From positions 816,017 to 880,016 of the forward strand of contig NZ_JH556657.1 in NCBI RefSeq assembly GCF_000179595.2: a stretch of DNA of 64,000 nt, given 5' to 3'. The stretch comes from Acetivibrio cellulolyticus CD2 (lineage in GTDB: Bacteria; Bacillota; Clostridia; Acetivibrionales; Acetivibrionaceae). Both the position numbers and the translations under genes were made by a program. Below the pieces are notes generated by a model. It made no database searches. It was not told the DNA's origin and worked only from the letters and a program-made list of their open reading frames with translations. Of the stretch, positions 46,008 through 54,265 are shown piece after piece. The number at the start of each line of letters is the position of its first letter. The stretch's first letter is position 1.

Positions 46008-46390
46008 ATGAACGAACTAAAAATCAAGGATTTAACCCCAAAATGCTCAAATTACGGCAGCAGGCATGACCAAAGAATACTGGCAATAGTCAACCACATT
46101 ACAGCAGGACAAAAATCCGGTGTAGAGAGTTGGTTTTGTAATCCCGCATCGAAAGTAAGTGCGCACATTATCTGGTTTGTAGGGATGGCACGGTAGTTAA
46201 GTTTGTAGATGAGGTAAATGCAGCATGGCATGCAGGTAAAGTCAACAAGCCTTCATCCAAGCTAGTGGTTTCAAAACCCAGCATTAATTGCCCGGGCAAA
46301 AATTTCCCTTTTGACAGCCTTATAAAGGACTTGGAAATGGTTTGTGACAAACCTATTACGAAGATCAAAAGAGTTATAATAAATATATAA
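46008..46390 (+). pseudogene. Frameshifted N-acetylmuramoyl-L-alanine amidase
   Basis: The first frame (46008-46165) encodes the N-terminus of an amidase_2-type enzyme (ILAIVNHITAGQKSG, the zinc His in NHIT). After a frameshift near 46165, the second frame continues CRDGTVVKFVDEVNAAWHAG and then jumps to the enzyme's C-terminal CPGKNFPFDSLIKDL, so the central part is also deleted. The ribosome binding site (AAGGAGG) is intact. It is dead as a peptidoglycan hydrolase. A terminator follows. Confidence 0.8.
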
Positions 46391-46391
46391 A

Positions 46392-46439
46392 CAAAAGCCG
46401 ATATGCAGCAGACGTACCGACTTTTGGAATGGTTTTTTT
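46392..46439 (+). terminator. Terminator of amidase pseudogene
   Basis: A 9-bp stem with one mismatch (CAAAAGCCG / CGACTTTTG) is followed, after a short gap, by seven T residues. Confidence 0.5.
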
Positions 46440-46556
46440 ATAATTGGATATTGATGCTTTTTTGAATGCTCTGAGGACGTGTCGGTCTACCCGGAGCATT
46501 TTACTTAAATTTTGCATTAACAACACAATGTTTAGTCTCCAGATATTGTAACAAAG

Positions 46557-46781
46557 TTAATAGACCAATGGCCCAATATAACACGATGGAAATGGATTTA
46601 TATCTTGTATCTGTCCAAAGGAATAATGCTTTGTTGCGAATTGGGCTTGATATAAATACTCCAGTAAATATATTTCTCCGTTGGCAACGTTGCAAAGTAT
46701 ACCTGAAACACCTTGCCCGTTAATTAGAGACACCCCTACAGGCTGATTTATTAAAAACTGAAGTTTTTGCTGCCAAGGCAT
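46557..46781 (-). CDS. Small conserved hypothetical protein
   Basis: A 74-aa protein (LINQPVGVSLINGQGVSGIL, YLYQAQFATKHYSFGQIQDI) with a strong ribosome site (GGGGAGGTG). Its predicted fold is a small beta barrel, Sm-like in pattern. I know no function. It follows the FG-GAP-like gene by 108 bases on the same strand, and such short proteins often accompany that gene in clostridia, so they are probably one operon. Confidence 0.55.
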   Translation of the reverse strand: MPWQQKLQFLINQPVGVSLINGQGVSGILCNVANGEIYLLEYLYQAQFATKHYSFGQIQDINPFPSCYIGPLVY

Positions 46782-46889
46782 ATGGAATCACCTCCCCTGT
46801 TAGCAGTATATTCAAATCAACATAAGATGTTACCGGTATAGAATCTCTTTAAAAATATGTTTAAATATTAGTTGCTCTTTTATGTGTCA

Positions 46890-47594
46890 CTATTCGATCA
46901 ACACTTGAGCCATTTGTGGATCAAGTAGCCATGTTTGCTGGCTGTTTGAATATCTCCAGTAATATACCAGAGACCCTAACTGATCTGCGTGAGACATTCC
47001 TGCAATGTCATCCATTGCCATCAATTTATATGGCACACTTCTATCGATTTTAATGGGATAAAGGTACGGCGAGTATAGGACAAACCCTTTATACGGCTTA
47101 ATTAATGTCCCATCTTTATTGTAAACCACACCTTCATACACTTCTTTCCTATCGCTTACATCAAGAGTAATGGTTTGATTTAACACTTTACTGGTTATAT
47201 CAACCTTGTAAAAATCCTTATAGATTACATCAAAACCCAGTGTTTTGGAAAGAGTATCATAGTCAAAAGGTGGTTTGTCGGGAGCAATAAGAAAAACTGC
47301 CTGATTATTTAAAAAAGAGACCATATAGTAAACAGCTCTAGCTCCTCCTAAAGGCAAGCTTATAAAAATATCCTCCACCATGTTGCCGGTGAAGTCTCCG
47401 AGAAAAATCCATGGAGCCGCACTGTAGTTATAATCAGGTGAAAGAGGTATCGTATATCTATATCCGGTCTTTCCATCATCAATGACTAGCATGAAATCAC
47501 TATAAAAGGAATTTTGGTTCTTATTACCAGTCAAGTACACCTTATCTGGAATCAAATCGCCATTTACGTCTCCGACTTTCATATCAATTATCAT
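46890..47594 (-). CDS. FG-GAP/VCBS-like repeat protein
   Basis: A 234-aa protein beginning MIIDMKVGDVNGDLIPDKVYL, a calcium-loop FG-GAP/VCBS motif (DVNGDLIPD). A second GDFTGNMVEDIFI unit lies near residue 67. No signal peptide is seen. The C-terminal half contains a beta-rich domain with RSVPYKLMAMDDIAGM. It has no assigned role; cell-surface or spore-associated is a guess. GAGGAG is near its start. It is cotranscribed with the 74-aa protein. Confidence 0.6.
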   Translation of the reverse strand: MIIDMKVGDVNGDLIPDKVYLTGNKNQNSFYSDFMLVIDDGKTGYRYTIPLSPDYNYSAAPWIFLGDFTGNMVEDIFISLPLGGARAVYYMVSFLNNQAVFLIAPDKPPFDYDTLSKTLGFDVIYKDFYKVDITSKVLNQTITLDVSDRKEVYEGVVYNKDGTLIKPYKGFVLYSPYLYPIKIDRSVPYKLMAMDDIAGMSHADQLGSLVYYWRYSNSQQTWLLDPQMAQVLIE

Positions 47595-47719
47595 AGGTTA
47601 CTCCTCAAATAATGCTATATAATCACTACTGCATTATATGAAAGCTAAATAATATTAGTAACTGGCTTCCATAATTTAGTTTTTTCCTTCCATTACACAA
47701 TCCTGATTTTACCTTGTGA

Positions 47720-48301
47720 TTATGTTGGTACAGGAAAAAACTCCAAGTTTTTTAGTAATACATCTACATTTCCTATAAAGTTGTAGAAGTATGGTCTGAG
47801 TTTGTTATCTAATACCAGCAAGTATGTATTCCCTTGTTCTGGTAGCAAAATGAAAACTTCATCAACAGAATTGATGTTATAGTCATTAAGCCAATGGTTC
47901 TTTACCTGAACTGAGGGAGTTATTGGAATTCTTACTATATAGCCTTTCTCTGGAAAAGCTTTTACCTTAATATACATGCTTGATATCCCATTAAGGTAAC
48001 TTATAGCTTCATTCTGTATTACTCTGGTGGAATGCACTTTTTTTATTACTTCACCTTTGGTAATGTCAAAAATCTCAATAGGTTTATTTGGAGTATCAAG
48101 TTCTTGTGCTGAAGCCAAAAAAGCTATAAGGCTGGTTTGATAGAATTGATTTGATAAACATACCAATGACTCATATTTGTTAGTAAGTTCCATGCTATGG
48201 TAATGGTTGTAGATGTTAACACAAAGAGAAATTGCTAACAATATAATTACACTAGCTTTTAGTAACTTTCTATTTATTATGATTAATACCATACTCAGCA
48301 T
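47720..48301 (-). CDS. Membrane-anchored hypothetical protein
   Basis: A 193-aa protein with one N-terminal transmembrane segment (about residues 14-29, ASVIILLAISLCVNIY) and an external domain of about 160 residues with no recognised motif. The orientation suggests an extracytoplasmic C-terminus. It sits next to the collapsed duplicate region. Confidence 0.5.
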   Translation of the reverse strand: MLSMVLIIINRKLLKASVIILLAISLCVNIYNHYHSMELTNKYESLVCLSNQFYQTSLIAFLASAQELDTPNKPIEIFDITKGEVIKKVHSTRVIQNEAISYLNGISSMYIKVKAFPEKGYIVRIPITPSVQVKNHWLNDYNINSVDEVFILLPEQGNTYLLVLDNKLRPYFYNFIGNVDVLLKNLEFFPVPT

Positions 48302-48384
48302 AATCCCCCCTTATAATAGTCTAGTCTATTATATGGGTGTAGAAATTATTACCCTTCATATTAATGGTTACTTTCCAGAAAACG

Positions 48385-49006
48385 GGAAAACATGTACTTA
48401 ACCTATAAAATCAGCAGGCATGTGCCAGAAGTAACGAAAAGTTCACGGCAAAGCAACTGTTTATAATTTTATATATAAAATGACTTTTTCCAGGGAAGAC
48501 GCTGAATACATTCTTCAGGAGATAATCTCTACCTGACTAACCACGCCGGACCTAAAAATGCATATGGCGTACAGGAGTCAAAAGGGGTAATTGCAGACAC
48601 CAATGTGTTTATTGACGCAAATACCAGAAAAGAACTCCAATCAATTTCATACAGTATTTTCAGCCAGTTTGACGCAATTAAAAAGGTATTGGAAATGAAT
48701 TCCCACAGTGGTTTCCCTGATAGCCCGGGAAAAGTAAGCGGCATTTTGAATGCCGGTGGCAAAGCTCAGGCCTCAGCATCCCCGCAGAATTCGAGACAAA
48801 GGTTGAAAAGGAAAGCGATTGGGTTTATACAGTTACACTGACCCAATACTGGAATGCAAAAGACCTTCGTGGTCCAAATTCCAAAGGATCGGTGCTATTC
48901 TATTACTGGAAATACAGGGCTACTGTAGATAATGTTATTGAAATCGATTCGGGAGGGGACAACACACCCCTTATAATGAAATAATGACACATTTAAGCAT
49001 TTTTGG
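48385..49006 (+). pseudogene. Collapsed duplicate of sigma/anti-sigma segment
   Basis: Sequence from about 48405 to 48983 matches 52383-54265, with large internal deletions. The leader (TCAGCAAGCAT..GCCAGAAGTAACG-like), a short piece of the sigma gene (AAATGACTTTTTC..GGAAGACGC), then a jump to the C-terminal extracellular part of the anti-sigma gene (AATGCATATGGCGTACAGGA, CCCACAGTGGTTTCCCTGAT). Frameshifts break the remaining frame near 48770. The junction near 48520 fuses CTTCAGGAG to the sequence CTACCTGACTA. Confidence 0.85.
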
Positions 49007-49007
49007 G

Positions 49008-49193
49008 TAAGGAAGGTGATACCCACATGTCAACTAATAAAGAGGCCAATAGACTAATCCATGAGAAATCCCCATACTTACTGCAACATGCACATACCCC
49101 TGTAAACTGGTTCCATTGGGGTGATGAAGCTTTTTAAAAGCCAAGTTAGAAGATACATCAATCTTCCTTTCTATCGGCTACTCTACCTGCCAT
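49008..49193 (+). pseudogene. Truncated copy of the yyaL-like 5' end
   Basis: AAGGAAGGTGATACCCACATG and codons for [20 protein letters not shown] match the first 60 residues of the intact gene at 55459. A stop appears after about 37 codons and a frameshift follows. The sequence then fades at YSTCH. It is the second of three copies. Confidence 0.85.
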
Positions 49194-49285
49194 TGATGCG
49201 CATCCAAACTTACTAATTCTTGAAAAGCATTTTTATCATTACCTGCTAAATCTGAAAGTTCGAAATACCTGTCTAAAATAGTCAT
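49178..49285 (-). pseudogene. N-terminal remnant of an NTF2/SnoaL-like protein
   Basis: On the minus strand, ATG at 49285 behind GGTGG encodes MTILDRYFELSDLAGNDKNA and then FQELVSL, the typical start of SnoaL-like/NTF2 family proteins, before running into the yyaL fragment and stopping after 35 codons. It is a broken gene. Confidence 0.45.
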
Positions 49286-49356
49286 TATTTTTCCACCGTA
49301 TCAATATTGATTCCTTCAGTATACTTATACCTTTAAGTAATATAAACCAATTACCT

Positions 49357-50142
49357 TTATAGTTTCAGGAGTTCTGCAATCGTTCCGCCTAGAACTTGTT
49401 CTCTAACATCAGTATTTTCACATGCTCTTTCAACAGCCAGTCTTGATGTTACCAAATCACCATATGGCATATCAACACCGAAAATACTTCTTTCTGGCAA
49501 CTCCTGTATTGTCATCTTTAAGGCTATAGTAGTAAAAAAAGCGGACAAGTCCAGGTATATATTGGAATAGTATTTTGCCAACTTGATAGTATCCCTCCAA
49601 TTCATTCCGCCCAAATGTCCGATAATTACTGGCACATAAGGATATTTCTTCGCAAGTGTTACGATATCTTTTATATCATTTAAAGCAAGCGGAAAGAATG
49701 CGTGTATCCATAGTGGTAAATTACCAAATTCAGTAGATGCCGAAAAAACAGCATCTAGTCCCTGTATTTGGCCCGAAGGTACTGTAAACTCTCCAAGCCC
49801 AACAAATTTCTTTGGTATAATATTATCTTGTATCCATGCACAGGTTTTTTCATAATTCAAACCTGTTGGTACTGCACCAAAACCTATAAATTTCGAGGGG
49901 TTTATTTGAATAACACTGTAGAGCTCATCCATCGCTTTTAATCTTGCATCAATAGCGTTTCGCTTTCCAGAGATTATTTCATCCAGAATACTCATTTCTT
50001 TGTCGAACTCTTCTGCTGAAGTTGTCAACTCTGGATGAATAGAAGTTGAGAATAAGACAGTTTTATCTACTCCAGCTTCATTCATACAAGCTATTTGCCT
50101 CTCAGTAGGCAATACTACATGGGAATGACCATCAATAACCAT
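49357..50142 (-). CDS. Amidohydrolase (PF04909 type)
   Basis: A 261-aa TIM-barrel metal-dependent hydrolase. The first metal site is DGHSHV (residues 4-9), followed by FIGFGAVP, LPLWIHA, VIIGHLGGMNW and a late GVDMPYGD with the catalytic Asp. Substrates of the family include decarboxylation and lactone/amide hydrolysis, so the reaction is not predictable. The end reads VLGGTIAELLKL, the same C-terminal style as the remnant at 6429-6565. It lies 66 bases from the MarR gene on the same strand and is probably controlled by it. Confidence 0.8.
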   Translation of the reverse strand: MVIDGHSHVVLPTERQIACMNEAGVDKTVLFSTSIHPELTTSAEEFDKEMSILDEIISGKRNAIDARLKAMDELYSVIQINPSKFIGFGAVPTGLNYEKTCAWIQDNIIPKKFVGLGEFTVPSGQIQGLDAVFSASTEFGNLPLWIHAFFPLALNDIKDIVTLAKKYPYVPVIIGHLGGMNWRDTIKLAKYYSNIYLDLSAFFTTIALKMTIQELPERSIFGVDMPYGDLVTSRLAVERACENTDVREQVLGGTIAELLKL

Positions 50143-50174
50143 TTTACACTCCTTAAATTAGTTTGTTTGAATCA

Positions 50175-50192
50175 TTATTTCACATATGAAAT
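50175..50192. promoter_or_regulatory. Candidate MarR operator (downstream copy)
   Basis: The palindrome TTTCACATATGAAAT at about 50178-50192 sits just before the amidohydrolase gene. The same core (TTTCACATATGAAATA) occurs at about 50653-50668 upstream of the MarR gene. Two matching sites flanking one regulator suggest its own binding sites. Confidence 0.5.
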
Positions 50193-50208
50193 ACTTCTGT
50201 AAAAAATT

Positions 50209-50634
50209 TTATTTGGTTAGATTCTCCTCTAACTTTATAAGTAATAAATTCAAAATATGTTGCTCTTCCAGAGAAAGACTTCCATAGCTTCTCATCAAAA
50301 AGTCCTTATATAAATCTTCCATCTCATTAAGAGTGTCCCTCCCCTTCTGAGTTAAGTACACTAACGTCTCCCTCATGTCATTTGAATTCTTTGAGGTTAT
50401 AACCAATTTATCCCTTTCCATCCTTTTGATTATGCTTGTCATATTACTGGCTGCACATTTAACCTTCTGCACAAGTTCTGACATCCTCGCCCCACTCTCG
50501 GATATATTTCTCAACACACCAAATTGAACCCCCGTAACTGTAAAGCCTGATAAGGTGTTTGTAAAATCTTTAGAGGAAATATCAGAAATATTCTTTATTT
50601 TTAAATAAATACTTCTTAGAAGCTCATTATCCAA
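50209..50634 (-). CDS. MarR family transcriptional regulator
   Basis: A 141-aa winged-helix regulator. MDNELLRSIYLKIKNISD is the N-terminal dimer helix, GARMSELVQKVKCAASNMTS the recognition region and VYLTQKGRDTLNEMEDLYKD the C-terminal helix, all typical of MarR. It probably autoregulates with the downstream amidohydrolase gene; TTTCATATGTGAAATA-like inverted repeats near 50655 and 50180 (ATTTCACATATGAAATA) flank the gene and are good operator candidates. Confidence 0.85.
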   Translation of the reverse strand: MDNELLRSIYLKIKNISDISSKDFTNTLSGFTVTGVQFGVLRNISESGARMSELVQKVKCAASNMTSIIKRMERDKLVITSKNSNDMRETLVYLTQKGRDTLNEMEDLYKDFLMRSYGSLSLEEQHILNLLLIKLEENLTK

Positions 50635-50652
50635 TATAACACCACCATTTAT

Positions 50653-50668
50653 TTCACATATGAAATAT
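50653..50668. promoter_or_regulatory. Candidate MarR operator (upstream copy)
   Basis: TTTCACATATGAAATA, an imperfect palindrome nearly identical to the one before the amidohydrolase gene, lies about 20 bases upstream of the MarR start codon. Confidence 0.5.
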
Positions 50669-50754
50669 TTATTAATATTATATTATTCCATTATATCAAT
50701 GTCAAATAATTTTTTGCACAAATTGAAATAATTGGAATAATATTAAAATAGAAG

Positions 50755-50997
50755 CATCCTTTATCATTAATATGTTTTTCTATAATTACTAATGAATTTG
50801 CCCCATTAGTACAACTTTTACCATTTGTAAAAGGGCTAGCTGATGAGGGAGAACTGGTATCTTTATACAAAGACTGGGATATTATCAGTTCAGACTCTCA
50901 TATATTTGAAGATGAACATCCATGTATAGAAAAACATATACATGCATCTAATACAATTGTTGCAAGGAGAAAAGCATTAAATAAGCAATATATCTAA
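50755..50997 (+). pseudogene. C-terminal remnant of a TehB-like methyltransferase
   Basis: A frame of about 80 codons without a start codon encodes LVSLYKDWDIISSDSHIFED and EHPCIEKHIHASNTIVARRK, matching the ending (Y.DW.I....FEDEHP..KH.HA.N.IVARK) of TehB-type SAM methyltransferases. The SAM-binding core is absent. Confidence 0.5.
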
Positions 50998-51136
50998 GCA
51001 TCCGATATTCGACCTACAATTGGTATCATGTAAGCTATTAATAGCAAAATGTCCCAATAAGAGTTAGACCTGCAATTGATGGCGTAGGCATATTGTGATA
51101 CACTTTTATTATAAGTGAAAATGGGAGCTGATTATC

Positions 51137-51388
51137 ATGTTAAATACCTATGTTAGACCATTAAGAGATTTAAGAAATAATTACTCTGAAATTGCTAATA
51201 TAGTCAAACAGCATAATCATGTAATTATAACAAATAACGGCCGAGGAGAAGCTGTTTTAATAGGCATCGAAGAATTTGCTGATTATGAAGAATACGTCCA
51301 TAAAAAATATGTTCTATCAGAATTAAAAAAAGCAAAAGAACAAGCCAATGCACCAGAAACTAAATGGCTTTCTGAAAATGAATTTTGA
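51137..51388 (+). CDS. Phd/YefM-type antitoxin
   Basis: An 83-aa antitoxin-like protein: an N-terminal DNA-binding fold (YVRPLRDLRNNYSEIANIVK), a VIITNNGRGEAVLIGIEEF core and an acidic C-terminal tail (WLSENEF). Its toxin gene directly downstream is truncated, so it may be an orphan antitoxin. An inverted repeat CACTT/AAGTG at about 51101-51117 lies in its promoter region and could be the operator. GGGAG precedes the ATG by 9 bases. Confidence 0.82.
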   Translation: MLNTYVRPLRDLRNNYSEIANIVKQHNHVIITNNGRGEAVLIGIEEFADYEEYVHKKYVLSELKKAKEQANAPETKWLSENEF

Positions 51389-51408
51389 AAAACTGTGAGT
51401 GAAGGTTT

Positions 51409-51513
51409 ATGAGTTATTCTGTAAAGTTTCTTCCTATGGCGTTAAGTGATGTTCGAGATATAAAAATATATCTGTCTCAATATTACGAAAGCACAGCTGA
51501 CTTTCCCAGTTAA
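51409..51513 (+). pseudogene. Truncated RelE/ParE toxin
   Basis: A 34-codon ORF, MSYSVKFLPMALSDVRDIKI then YLSQYYES, is the start of a RelE/ParE-type toxin (normally about 95 aa). It ends early at 51511-51513. The neighbouring frame continues for about 15 more codons without resembling the toxin's catalytic end. No RNase core remains, so the system is inactive. Confidence 0.65.
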
Positions 51514-51576
51514 GGCTTCAATTGCTTTTAAAATTTTCTCTTCAATAGATTATCAGTAGTCCTTTCATTGATAAAG

Positions 51577-51987
51577 TCAATATTTCTTTTGAAAAATAAC
51601 CACAAATAGGAAATACACAACAGGCATAAAGATAATAGTTACAATTAGAAATTGTAATAGGGATATTCTTAATGAATAATGCAAAATAAAAGCTGCAAAT
51701 ATATACCAATAGGAAACCCAAAATGCAGTATGACCTGCCTTTGTATTAATAAAGATATTTCTCTCTTCATTTTCAAGCTCAATATTCTTTTTCATTTCAG
51801 GCTTTTTCTTAGCAAACTTATTGAGCACCAATGTGCCTATCCCTGTAGGAAGAAACCCTGCTGTTAAACCAGTCATAAGCCCTTTCTGGTATTCAAATAT
51901 AAACCCTAATATTCCTGCAATTAAGCCTATAATAATAAATACCTGTGAATATAGTAGTTCCTTTTTAATATACTTTTCAATACTCAT
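51577..51987 (-). CDS. DUF2178-like membrane protein
   Basis: A 136-aa membrane protein with about four transmembrane segments and the motif ENEERNIFINTKAGHTAF between two helices, a hallmark of the small integral proteins paired with XRE regulators in Firmicutes. Its ATG overlaps the stop codon of the XRE gene (ATGA), so the two are translationally coupled. Function unknown. Confidence 0.72.
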   Translation of the reverse strand: MSIEKYIKKELLYSQVFIIIGLIAGILGFIFEYQKGLMTGLTAGFLPTGIGTLVLNKFAKKKPEMKKNIELENEERNIFINTKAGHTAFWVSYWYIFAAFILHYSLRISLLQFLIVTIIFMPVVYFLFVVIFQKKY

Positions 51988-52187
51988 AATAACTCCTCCT
52001 CAAATACAAAAATATCTTCAATTGTCATTTTAAAAACTTTTGCAATTTTATATGCCAAAAATATGGATGGATTATATTTCCCATTTTCAAGGGATATGAT
52101 TGTTTGCCTTGACACATTTACTTTATCTGCCAGATATTGCTGAGTAAAACCAGATTGCTCCCTTAAATCCTTTATTTTGTTTTTCAA
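51984..52187 (-). CDS. XRE family transcriptional regulator
   Basis: A 67-aa helix-turn-helix protein (IKDLREQSGFTQQYLADKVN, VSRQTIISLENGKYNPSI) of the single-domain XRE type. It forms an operon with the membrane protein and very likely autoregulates via the two operators upstream. Confidence 0.9.
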   Translation of the reverse strand: MKNKIKDLREQSGFTQQYLADKVNVSRQTIISLENGKYNPSIFLAYKIAKVFKMTIEDIFVFEEELL

Positions 52188-52214
52188 TCATAGATGCTCC
52201 TTTCTACTTCATGT

Positions 52215-52280
52215 ATGTAAAGTTAGCTTTACATTATTAATATAATACAATTTAATCAGTATGTCAAGTTGGCTTTACAT
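52215..52280 (-). promoter_or_regulatory. XRE-gene promoter with two operators
   Basis: A minus-strand promoter TTGACA (52262-52267), 17 bases, TATATT (52239-52244) is bracketed by two 20-bp operators. ATGTAAAG-TTAG-CTTTACAT (52215-52234) is a perfect palindrome over the transcript start. ATGTCAAG-TTGG-CTTTACAT (52261-52280, one mismatch) overlaps the -35 box. This double site explains autorepression. Confidence 0.82.
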
Positions 52281-52324
52281 TCATTCTAATGAAGTTCGCA
52301 AATGAAGCAATATTGCCTTAACTG

Positions 52325-52445
52325 GAAATCATTTAGAGGTTACTGGCTTACTGGTGCCATGTAAGCTATTAACAGCAATTTTAAAATCAGCAAGCATACG
52401 CCAGAAGTAACGAAAAGTTCACAGCAAAGTAACTGTTTATAATTA
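52325..52445. repeat. Direct repeat R1
   Basis: About 75 bases here (AATCATTTAGAGGTTACTGG ... TCAGCAAGCAT) recur at 54651-54726 (R2). The continuation (GCCAGAAGTAACGAAAAGTT ... GTTTATAAT) recurs at 48405-48470 (R3). A shorter piece (CATGTAAGCTATTAA) appears at 51025-51040. R1 and R2 flank the sigma/anti-sigma module in direct orientation. Confidence 0.8.
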
Positions 52446-52457
52446 TTATATAATTTT

Positions 52458-52485
52458 TGTAACGTTTTATTAATTTCCCTAGTAT
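52458..52485 (+). promoter_or_regulatory. Candidate ECF-type promoter
   Basis: TGTAAC (52458-52463), 16 bases, TAGTAT (52480-52485) resembles the TGAAAC-16-CGTA layout of ECF sigma promoters. It precedes the sigma gene, so autoregulation is suggested. Confidence 0.35.
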
Positions 52486-52528
52486 AAATATGTGTTATTA
52501 TTAAACATGGTTTATACTCCAAGAACAG

Positions 52529-53095
52529 GTGGTGAAAAGTAAATTGGACAATGACTGCATTCTGGTTTCCAATGTATTAAATGGGGACACAGACTCCTTT
52601 TCCTTACTTGTTTCAAAATACAGGGACAGTATTTTTAATTTTATATTTAAAATGGCTTTTTCTAAGGAAGACGCAGAAGACATTCTTCAGGAGGTCTTTA
52701 TTAGAGTATATAATAACCTGTATAAATACGATAATAGATGGCATTTCTCCACCTGGCTTTACAGAATAGCCTTGAATGTGTTCAAAAGCCATTATGCGAA
52801 GAAGAAAAAGCAAAGAAACATAGATTATCAAGAGGTGCTGTCCTCACTTCCGGATAACCTAATTAATGACCCCGAACTAGTCTACGAAATAAAGGAACGC
52901 AATCTTGAAATACTAAAAATTCTCGACTCTCTGAAATTTGAAGATAAAACAATTTTGGTTTTAAAGCATATACAGGGTTTTTCGTACAGGGAAATAGCCG
53001 AAATACTTAAACTATCACCTGAAAATGTCCGCATAAAGGTCATGCGGGCTAAAAAGGTACTTTACAAGAAGTTTACTGAACATAGGGAGGTGTAA
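52529..53095 (+). CDS. ECF RNA polymerase sigma factor
   Basis: A 188-aa sigma-70 family protein with region 2 (about 20-90: LVSKYRDSIFNFIFKMAFSK, EDAEDILQEVFIRVYNNL) and region 4 (about 125-185: GFSYREIAEILKLSPENVRI). The start may be TTG at 52544 rather than GTG at 52529, because AGGTGGTG is then 9 bases upstream. The anti-sigma gene begins 6 bases after its stop, forming a classical pair. Controlled genes are unknown. Confidence 0.92.
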   Translation: MVKSKLDNDCILVSNVLNGDTDSFSLLVSKYRDSIFNFIFKMAFSKEDAEDILQEVFIRVYNNLYKYDNRWHFSTWLYRIALNVFKSHYAKKKKQRNIDYQEVLSSLPDNLINDPELVYEIKERNLEILKILDSLKFEDKTILVLKHIQGFSYREIAEILKLSPENVRIKVMRAKKVLYKKFTEHREV

Positions 53096-53101
53096 TGGAA
53101 A

Positions 53102-54265
53102 ATGGTGCAAAGATGTGATATTGAAGATTTAATTGATTACCTCGATGGCAAAATGGCTCCAGACGCCGCAAATGCAATGAAAGAGCATATAAAGAGATGT
53201 GAAAACTGCAAAAAAGCATATTATCTATTTTCTTTTTCAGACGGATTCATTAAATCACCATGTTTTGCAGGGAATTCCGCAGATAAAAACATTATGGCTT
53301 CAATAGACAAAAACCGTTATAAAAACAAAAAAACTTCGCTTTCAATTACTTTACAATACCACATGTTAAAACCCGTGCTGAAGCTAACAGCGGCTGTTTT
53401 TGTTTTATGTCTTCTTTTCTTTTCTGTAATTGTTTATAAATCCACATTAAAACCGCCGTATAACGACAAAATTGTGGTATCTTCTTCTACTCCAGAAGAA
53501 CCCAATAATACCAATACTCCAATTGCAACCGAAAACAATATCGAAAGCATTTCAATAGACGATTTGAGAAAGAACCCCCACTTTCCCCCTGATGAATACG
53601 AGTTCAAAGAACTAACAGTGCCAGTTAATACCGATAAATTGTCAGCTCTAATCAATGCAAAAACTATAGTTGGCGACAAAAGTTACAAAGATGCAAAGAA
53701 AATTACTGCAATACTTGTAAGCCTGACCAACAAAACCCACCCCTATATTGCAGGCTCAAGTGTCGTTTTAAAGGATTACCCTGTATGGATTGTAACTTTT
53801 TACAACCTCCACCTGACTACCCACGGCGGGCCTAAAAATGCATATGGCGTACAGGAGTCAAAAGGGGTAATTGCAGACACCAATGTGTTTATTGACGCAA
53901 ATACCGGAGAAGAACTTCAATCAATTTCATATAGTGTTTTCAGCCAGTCTGATGCAATAAAAAAGGTCTTGGAACTGAATTCCCACAGTGGTTTCCCAGA
54001 TAGCCCAGGAAAAGTAAGCGGCATTTTGAATGCTGGTGGCAAAGCTCCAGGCCTCAGCATCCCTGCAGAATTCGAGACAAAGGTTGAAAAGGAAAGTGAT
54101 TGGGTTTATACTATTACACTGACCCAATACTGGAATGCAAAAGACCTTCGAGGTCGGAATTCAAAAGGGCCGGTGCTATTCTATTACTGGAAATACAGGG
54201 TTACTGTAGATAATGTTGTTGAAATCGATTCAGGAGGAGACAACACACCCCTAATAATGAAATAA
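53102..54265 (+). CDS. Zinc-finger anti-sigma factor with extracellular domain
   Basis: A 387-aa membrane protein. The N-terminal zinc-finger anti-sigma domain has the H29-x3-C33-x2-C36 motif (EHIKRCENCKK). One transmembrane helix lies near residues 97-117 (AAVFVLCLLFFSVIVY). A Thr/Pro/Asn linker then leads to an extracellular domain (about 160-387) containing LINAKTIVGDKSYKDAKKIT and the segment NAKDLRGRNSKGPVLFYYWK. It holds the upstream sigma factor at the membrane until an external signal is sensed. A remnant of this gene lies at 48500-48985. The stop overlaps the next ORF (TAATG). Confidence 0.88.
   Translation: MVQRCDIEDLIDYLDGKMAPDAANAMKEHIKRCENCKKAYYLFSFSDGFIKSPCFAGNSADKNIMASIDKNRYKNKKTSLSITLQYHMLKPVLKLTAAVFVLCLLFFSVIVYKSTLKPPYNDKIVVSSSTPEEPNNTNTPIATENNIESISIDDLRKNPHFPPDEYEFKELTVPVNTDKLSALINAKTIVGDKSYKDAKKITAILVSLTNKTHPYIAGSSVVLKDYPVWIVTFYNLHLTTHGGPKNAYGVQESKGVIADTNVFIDANTGEELQSISYSVFSQSDAIKKVLELNSHSGFPDSPGKVSGILNAGGKAPGLSIPAEFETKVEKESDWVYTITLTQYWNAKDLRGRNSKGPVLFYYWKYRVTVDNVVEIDSGGDNTPLIMK

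Noticed and set aside
46501-46695. Overlapping minus-strand ORF beside the 74-aa protein
   Set aside because: It is another frame of the same region and lacks a ribosome site; the 46557-46781 frame has GGGGAGGTG and a coherent protein.
51049-51066. Shared string around AAATGTCCCAATAA at 51049 and in the metG fragment near 19868
   Set aside because: About 16 AT-rich bases without extended similarity; likely chance.
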